Shown here in pieces: positions 58,101-64,000 of a DNA stretch of 64,000 nucleotides; positions within the stretch are counted from its first letter, which is position 1, and each line of letters opens with the position of its first letter. The DNA is from Dryas octopetala (Eukaryota > Streptophyta > Magnoliopsida > Rosales > Rosaceae): positions 11,697,738 to 11,761,737 of the forward strand of contig OY992833.1 of NCBI GenBank assembly GCA_963921425.1, given 5' to 3'. The notes beneath the pieces were generated by a model. That model saw nothing but the letters and a program-made list of their open reading frames with translations. It had not been told where the DNA came from and did no database searches. A program made the position numbers and the translations under genes.

Positions 58101-61100
58101 TTCCTAAGAAGCAAACTTTTATTTGTAAGTGTAAGACATCAAATAAGATACATTGAGCAGTGGACAAGGAATCCACCCGAGTACAATACAAAAACAAAAC
58201 CCTAAGCAGCTACAAAAAAAGAACCTGCATACAACCAAAATCACTCACAATAAACCTAAGCAACAAAGGTCAAAGACAGCCCTAACTAACTACTGCACCG
58301 CAATCAGAAAACAAAAAGATCCTAAAGAGTAATTGCACTCAACCATTACACAATACGGTATGATACATGGTACAAAAGAATAAGATAGTTCACTATTCGC
58401 ATGTAGCAGCCAGAACTTGTTATTCGATTAATTGATGTTTTGTTATATTCATTTCTCATGGAAGGTAACATGTCCAACTACGGATAGCAGTGCTCAGTTG
58501 TTTCACAAGGACATTGCAATTTCAAGTAACAAGAAGGGGCCTTTTGTTTATGGTTTCATAGACCTCTTCAGTGGCTCTGGAGAGTCTTGGAATTGGGGTT
58601 TTGGAGTGGATAAGACTGGTGGGATAAATTCTCCGGTCCCATCACATGCACTGGATGGCTCTAAACTCATGCATGTGATTCAGGAAAAGAAACTTGATGA
58701 GCACGTAGAACCTTTGAATTTACAAGATATAAAGCAAGGCCCATTACTTGCTACTACTGTCAAATTGGATACCCTTGAAGAAGAGAGTGAAGACAGCAAT
58801 AGGAGCATATCTTCTACTGATTCAAGTAGATTTTTGTTGAATGATTTAGTAGGAAATGGTAGTGAAGCTGAGAAAGAGGTAAGTAATATGGTACCTGGTT
58901 TTCTTGATGTTTCAATGTACTATTTTGTATATATTTCACATATTACATAGGTACTCTTGCATTTTTTTTTCTTCCACATATTACATATATACTCTTGTAT
59001 CTTTTTTCATATTTCTAATGTATCTTATTTTATATTTTCCATTGTATCTTATTTTTCATATTTTCTTTTCTGAGCTTTATTTAAATTCTCTCAAAAGTGA
59101 TATACTTTTTCTTCTGTAGTAGCTTTTTTGTTACCGTAGTAGATTTTCTTGTTCTCTTTCCACTTCTAATTTTTGTAGTATCACTTGTATACTGGCCTGC
59201 ACTCCCAGTTGACTTGACATCTTACATTCCAAAATGATTGAACCCTGAAGTTCTCTTGATATGCTAGTGGAATGAATCATACCATAAGGCTTCAGTCCTA
59301 TTTTTCTGGGGGGTGAAGGAATGAATTGGGAAACTGGAACAAGTTATACTAGAAAACCATTGAATAGATAGAAAAGTGACCTTGATGGAATTTGCTTGTT
59401 TGCGGACATTCCTGTTTGATAGTATCATTTTGGGTTCGTAGTCTGTTTCTGCATATAAATTATTCTTGAACAATCTTTGGTACCACTAAATTTTCTATGC
59501 TTGTACAGAATTTGGTTCTTGAGGAGGATACAACAGAAAATGATTCGGAATTTGGAAGTGAGCAATCAGAGTCACTCTCTTTTACTTCCTTGGGTCATGA
59601 TCAAGTATCCCAAAATGTTAAAAGGGATTTGATAATGGTAATTTCATGTTCTCTTTCCTTTTATATTTTACTCGCAAAATTTGATCCTAAATATATTGTT
59701 GGGTCTTGCTTCCTTATATGTAAGGTTCATCTGCTTCGTCTTGCCTGCACTTCTAAAGGACCATTGGCTGATGCTTTGCCACAAATAACCACAGAACTGC
59801 AAAACTTAGGGGTATTTAGTTTCTTATCATTCTTTTTAGTTTTAATTACTCATATACCTTCCAGATCCTGATCTCTGTTAATTTGGTTTCCAGATCTTAT
59901 CAGAATGGGCAGGGGATTTAGCTACTAAACCACCTTCAGTTTTAAACAGAACATTTAGTCATGCTTTCAGACAGCATATGGTCAGTCATCTCTTTCTTCT
60001 TCTTTTTTTTTGTTGCTATGATCTGGCTTCTTAAATCAATTTCACAATACTAAATGTGTTATTAACCTTATCCAGGTTTCATCCCGAATCTCTCAATTTT
60101 GGGAAGTCACTTCTGATTTAGAAGGGCCAAGCACATCTCTCCCAAGCTCTCGATATCTCAGTGACTTTGAGGAGCTACAGTCTGTTGGTAAAGGAAAACA
60201 TATGTATTTTTGTTTCATATAGCTTCAAATTTTCTTAGAAAATAAATTATATTGGATTCAATTATTGTTGTTTCAATGACGGTGTGTGTAGGTAGGTAGT
60301 CAATTAGGGGATTCTTGATTGGTGCCTACTGCTGAGCTAACTATAGGGCAAAGTCTTATCTCTTTGGTTAGTAAGATCCAAAAGGTTTATAGATCCCATG
60401 GGTGCAGAACAATAATAGACAAGAGAAATTGTCGTGCAAGATATAATCTACAGATAATGTTATGCTAGGTTTTTCATTCCGAAGAGAGAGTATAAAAGTT
60501 CCTAGTTTTGGTTGATCTATGCTATGTAAGAGCACTTGAAAAGCAGCTTCTCATTGTGATGCTTGCTCTTAATTTTAGCCATGAAAGGTGCAAAACTATT
60601 GAAATGCCACTATTGTAATATTATTAATATATGACAGAGCATGATGAAGTTATTTTCCTTATATAGCTATGTGTCAATGCTCCCTTTATTCTCCCATGTA
60701 TTTCAAGTTCTAAATCATAGATCAAAATGGGGAGAAAAATTGATATTTTTAGCAAGTAATTACGGTTAAATTGGTTGAGTTAGCTTCCAGAGCGTGTCAT
60801 TTGTGTTCAATATTTGTGAGGTTTAACTGATCAGTGATTGATTAATAGATGGAGGCAGTTGAAAGTTTTTTTTGATAGACTCTTCAGGTTGAAGGTAAGG
60901 CGTTGGGGGTGACTAGATGATAAGGATGTGAAATCCTCTCACATGCCTTGAGGTAAACAACTAGAATAGTAGATTATTGATCTCAAGTGGTGTTTTCTGC
61001 ACCTCCTAAGTTGGCAAGATTATTCATTGTGGAGAACCTCATCAAAGGTGTTGCAAGTGAAAAAGCAAAGGGAAAGAGTAAATCGTTTGCTACTTCACTA

Positions 61101-64000
61101 TTGAGTAGCCAGAGATATTTTGTCTCTTGTCTTATGTATTGGGGTTTACTGGGTTGTGTACATTATTGCAGTGGACGTCTTGAACGTTGTACCCCTTTAT
61201 GATTTATGTTTTGATTGGGGGAGTAATATATTCATTGTTGGGTTTATGCGGTTAGCTAATATTTGTTCTCTTTTCTAAGATGGACATCTTGCCCGTTTTT
61301 CCTTGTACATTTTTTTTTTCTTTTAATAATGTTCAGTTTCTTATGAAGAAGAAAGTGCTTAAAAGTTGTACAGGTAGAGGTAGGTATCTGTAGATTTTTT
61401 TTCCCCACTTTGGGGAGGTACTTGTATCTGTCTGATGTGAATTAAGAGGGCTTTCAAGGGTTTGGAGCTTCCAACCTTAAAAATTGGCATGTTTATCCTG
61501 AGCGCTATTTTCTTCAGTGGTTTTTATTCTTCTTCCACTTCTTTTCAGGTCTCTTTGGACAGCTTTGAGTTTTAGGAACGCACATTTCCTTTCAACTTCC
61601 AAAATTTGTTTCTCTCTTTTTTTGAGGGCTTTTCTCTTGTATATTCCCCTCAATACTTGCATTTCACTTTACATAGCCCTTTACTTGTCAGTTATCATAA
61701 GATATTTATTTTCAGTTTATGTATAACCACTAATAGTTTTTTCCTCACATTGGTAACAGGTCATGGAGGCTTTGGCCATGTTGTATTGTGCAAAAATAAA
61801 CTGGATGGAAGGCAGTATGCAGTGAAGAAAATTCGCCTCAAGGATAAAAGCCTGCCCGTTAATGACCGAATATTGAGGTATATTAGGTTTTACTGCAAAC
61901 TAAATGAAATTTAGGAATCATTTATCTCAGAAAAACTTACTTCTGACGTATAATATCATAAATTTGATTTTTCATTTATCAGTCAGTTTTATATTGTCAA
62001 ATAGCAAAAGAAAAAGGGAGGGTGAGCAGTTAAGGTGCAGGATGAGTGAGTTAATTTTCAAAGAGGAGATCTTGCAAATCCAAAGAACCTTGGCCCTTTT
62101 TTCCCCTACCAAATCCCCTAATCTTCTCACTTAGCAAACAACTCCCCTGTGGCAATACCCACAACAAACCTGCTTCCATGAACAGGTTGGACCACATTTT
62201 TGCAGCCACAGAACAATGAAGAAAGACATGATTTATACTCTCCCCCTTTTCCCTACACATAACACACCAGCATGGAGATAAGCAAACATTTCGTCTTCTC
62301 TTTTGAAGAATGTTACAGGTATTGATCTTTGCATGTACTACCAACCACACCAATACTTTGACTTCTTGGAAACTTTTGCCTTCCATAACAAGCCTACTCG
62401 GTAGAAAATAAGACCACCGCCATCCCCACAGAGCTATCTAGAAAACAACTTTACAGAGAAAGCCCCTTCAGATTCCATTCTCCAAGCCCTTGAATCTGAT
62501 CTGGTGGATGGAAAATGAACTCTTTCCAGCAGCAAAAATAATGAAATCAACACCTCTACTTCTAAATCATTAAGTTTCTCCGGATTCCCAGATTCAAACT
62601 CAATGGAGAAGTCATCTCCCTACCATCTCAACCACTGTTACACCATGGTGGTTTGACAGATTATACAACCTGGAAAATCAACCTATCTAGAAACTTTATT
62701 CTCCTCCGAATTAATAAACACCGAAGAGAATTTTTCTTTGTTTATTTCAAGCTCAAAACAACACAAAAATAATTGAAACAGCTATGCTCTGTTCCTGATA
62801 GGAAAATAATTGTCATCTGCAAATTGGAGGTGTAATCTACTAATCTCCACTGCATCTCACCCCACAACTAAAGTGAATAAAAAAGGTGATAACGGGTCCC
62901 CCTGTCGTAACCCTCTTGAAGCCCCAAACTTGCCCCTAGGCCTCCCTGTTAGCATTACCGAAAAATTTGCAGCTTTCAAGAAACCTTTTATCCACCTCCA
63001 CTATGAACCCAAGCCCTTCTTTTCCAACACATTGTCCAAAAGTTCCATTCAACATGGTCAGAGGCCTTTTCAAAATCAATTTTGATCACCAACCCTTCCT
63101 CCTCCTTTCTCTTCCTCTTTTTCCTCCTCCTCACCTCCTCCACTACTTCGTTTGCCACTAAAACATCCAAAATCTGCCTACATATACAAAATATCTTTCA
63201 TTTCTTTCCTCTGTGGAATTTGAAGCTTACATCTATTTTTCTGTCTGCATTTGTCTTCATTTTTTCCCCCTGAATGTCGCTCTAAAATTTATCTATGGTT
63301 CAACTTTGATGAGGTACTTAGGGAAGTAGCCACACTTTCTCGTTTGCAGCATCAACATGTTGTACGATACTATCAGGTAAGAGCTCTCATTTCGTGGTTT
63401 TGCATTTAGTGGTATGTCTGCGTCTTAAATTCTGTAATGATTTTTTTATGTTGTTTTCAGTTCTTATGATTTTGTATATGGGATATTGTCCTGGCCTATT
63501 TTTATTTGCAATACCAAAGCTGCATGCTACTTTATTTGGGTGACAATTCTCATTTCTCAAATATTAAAAAGTTTTAAGTTTATTCACCAAAAAAAATTAA
63601 AAAGTTAAGTTAAAGAAAGTTCTTTTGCTTTGTCTCTACACTGGTTGTAATAATTGTTAGAATTTCCAGGCATGGTTTGAAACCGGAATTGTTGGTTCTC
63701 ACGGCGATACCACCTGGGGTTCAATGACTGCGGCCAGCTCCACTTTCAGCTTTAAAGGTACAAGCTCAGTAGATGCTCTTGGGCTTGAGAACAAGCTTGA
63801 ATCGACATATCTGTACATTCAAATGGAATATTGCCCTAGGTAAACTTATATTTTGATTTTTGTTTTATCTTAATATTTTCTCATAGAATAAAGTTTTGTG
63901 ATGTGTAGTCAATTATTGGTTTTTCTCTTTTTTTTTTTTTTTTAATATGCTTTTAAACATTGCATGAGGATTGAGGTGAAAGTTTAAATAGATGAAATTT
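49103..64000 (+). CDS. GCN2: eIF2-alpha kinase GCN2, 5' part (runs off the window)
   Basis: Thirteen in-frame exons (546 codons so far): 49103-49230, 51130-51198, 51284-51343, 51430-51535, 56645-56749, 58465-58878, 59509-59637, 59725-59811, 59894-59980, 60076-60187, 61760-61877, 63322-63376, 63670-63839. GCN2 is activated by uncharged tRNA bound to a ribosome and phosphorylates eIF2-alpha, lowering translation under amino-acid shortage. A Lys/Gly-rich start (MGHSSKKKKRGGGGSGKKKK) precedes an RWD domain (about 35-150, with YPYKCP at 91-96), which in other species binds the activator GCN1. After an acidic linker, the kinase starts at GHGGFG (433-438), with catalytic Lys455 (YAVKKI) and helix-C Glu473 (REVATL), then HVVRYYQAWFE. 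The insert typical of eIF2 kinases follows, and the last exon ends MEYCPR. The rest of the kinase, HisRS-like and C-terminal parts lie outside. Every exon junction keeps the frame. Confidence 0.95.
51705..52100 (+). pseudogene. LINE reverse-transcriptase fragment in GCN2 intron 4
   Basis: In the + sense, broken frames give SPLVLAKALSLISRDVLGES followed by IFYTQG, then RQDDPIS near 52024. These match successive palm motifs of plant L1-type enzymes (AKVLS.RL..VLGE..S.SQG and G.RQGDPLSP). Stops and frame changes show it is dead. Confidence 0.5.
52325..56321 (-). mobile_element. Decayed Ty1/copia retrotransposon, antisense in GCN2 intron 4
   Basis: Read on the - strand, the order is primer-binding site TGGTATCAGAGC (56321-56310, initiator-Met tRNA type), gag (start 56200; KLEDDNYLLWYHQVEAYL), a zinc knuckle CQLCHGSGHLAPTC (about 55378-55336), protease (WYPDTGAST), integrase (GHPSSK; VHSDVW; FQSDGGKEYDN; LRVFGCACYPHL), reverse transcriptase (WVFKLKKKSDGSIERHKA; QLDVKNAFLHG; LLLYVDDIILTG near 52850) and RNase H start (RILRYLKG; AYSDATW). 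Integrase before polymerase identifies Ty1/copia. Breaks: frame changes near 55715 and 55200, stops between protease and integrase, an insertion at 53977-54086, and loss of the RNase H end and 3' LTR at about 52325. No complete 5' LTR could be matched after 56322. Not functional. Confidence 0.92.
53977..54086 (+). mobile_element. Short LINE-type 3' tail inserted in the copia integrase
   Basis: A 110 bp segment with a poly(A) tail (54069-54086) interrupts the integrase coding region. It carries GGACATCTTGTCC (54006-54018) and AATAAAAAGTATC before the tail, like the 3' ends of plant L1 elements. A similar tail phrase occurs at 61282. It lies on the strand opposite to copia. The target duplication is unclear. 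Confidence 0.6.
57040..57790 (-). pseudogene. LINE reverse-transcriptase remnant in GCN2 intron 5
   Basis: On the - strand, 57780-57556 encodes YYLSKFKIPVKVSKRIEQLM, then DFLWGTSEEGTKDHLVRWEVV and GGLGIG, the conserved C-terminal end of plant L1-type reverse transcriptase. A second frame at 57267-57055 resembles the following linker (GWNIGLRRDLLEEIDEFDAL). Frames are separated by stops. It is dead and antisense to GCN2. Confidence 0.75.
60950..61345 (+). mobile_element. Probable LINE 3' fragment in GCN2 intron 10
   Basis: The stretch ends with TGGACATCTTGCCC (61281-61294), a T-rich run and TTTTAATAATGTTCAGTTTC, the same kind of 3' tail as in the insertion at 53977-54086. The upstream frame at 60987-61202 has no clear domain. 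Boundaries are uncertain and no target duplication was found. Confidence 0.4.
62040..63200 (-). pseudogene. LINE remnant in GCN2 intron 11 (RT and zinc-binding parts)
   Basis: On the - strand, 63170-62988 gives VIKIDFEKASDHVEWNF, the A motif of plant L1 reverse transcriptase. Near 62830-62810 is LQFADDN, the catalytic FADD motif. At 62386-62051 is the zinc-binding reverse-transcriptase tail (VKVLVWLVVHAKINTC, CVMCREKGESINHVFLHC). The order is right for one element read from right to left, with internal deletions and frame changes. It is non-functional and antisense to the host gene. The exon at 63322 follows shortly after. Confidence 0.8.

Noticed and set aside
1..64000. CRISPR array, rRNA or tRNA gene
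   Set aside because: Scanned for by eye; no regularly spaced exact repeats with unique spacers and no intact cloverleaf with both A and B boxes was found.

Overview
The window is nuclear DNA of a flowering plant, most likely a eudicot. It is AT-rich, has long GT-AG introns, carries three conserved plant protein-coding genes, and is densely filled with plant transposable elements. I could not name the species from sequence alone.

Host genes: (1) a + strand gene at 8468-15499 with 11 exons whose coding parts join in frame to 288 codons. It encodes a secretory-pathway protein of the SPRING/C12orf49 type, with a second cysteine-rich C-terminal domain. (2) GUN4 (tetrapyrrole-binding protein of chlorophyll synthesis), an intact single-exon gene on the - strand at 25100-25906. 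(3) The first 13 coding exons of GCN2 (eIF2-alpha kinase) on the + strand from 49103, running off the right edge inside the kinase domain. A small possible secreted four-cysteine peptide lies on the - strand at 3563-3907.

Transposable elements fill most of the rest. The clearest is a complete 10.26 kb CACTA (En/Spm) element at 31096-41353, with perfect 29 bp inverted termini and an AAA target duplication. It holds a TNP2-type transposase gene and a second gene with a plant-transposase domain and a Ulp1-type protease domain. Each coding frame is broken only by single-base events. Smaller DNA elements with readable ends and target duplications are: PIF/Harbinger-like at 4602-5993 and 42896-44091; Mutator-like MITEs at 17039-17519, 18912-19321, 19741-20239 and 28626-28926; hAT-like at 21466-22486 (nested in an older element) and 46676-47478, with a relative of the first at 47593-48647; and fold-back elements at 6491-7035, 23698-24341 and 44839-45315. 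A Ty3/gypsy-like LTR occupies the left edge, a decayed Ty1/copia element lies antisense in GCN2 intron 4, and LINE remnants lie near 17540-19640 and in GCN2 introns 4, 5, 10 and 11.

The host genes appear unrelated in function (secretory proteolysis cofactor, chlorophyll synthesis, amino-acid starvation signalling) and are simply neighbours. No rRNA, tRNA, CRISPR or prokaryotic feature was found.
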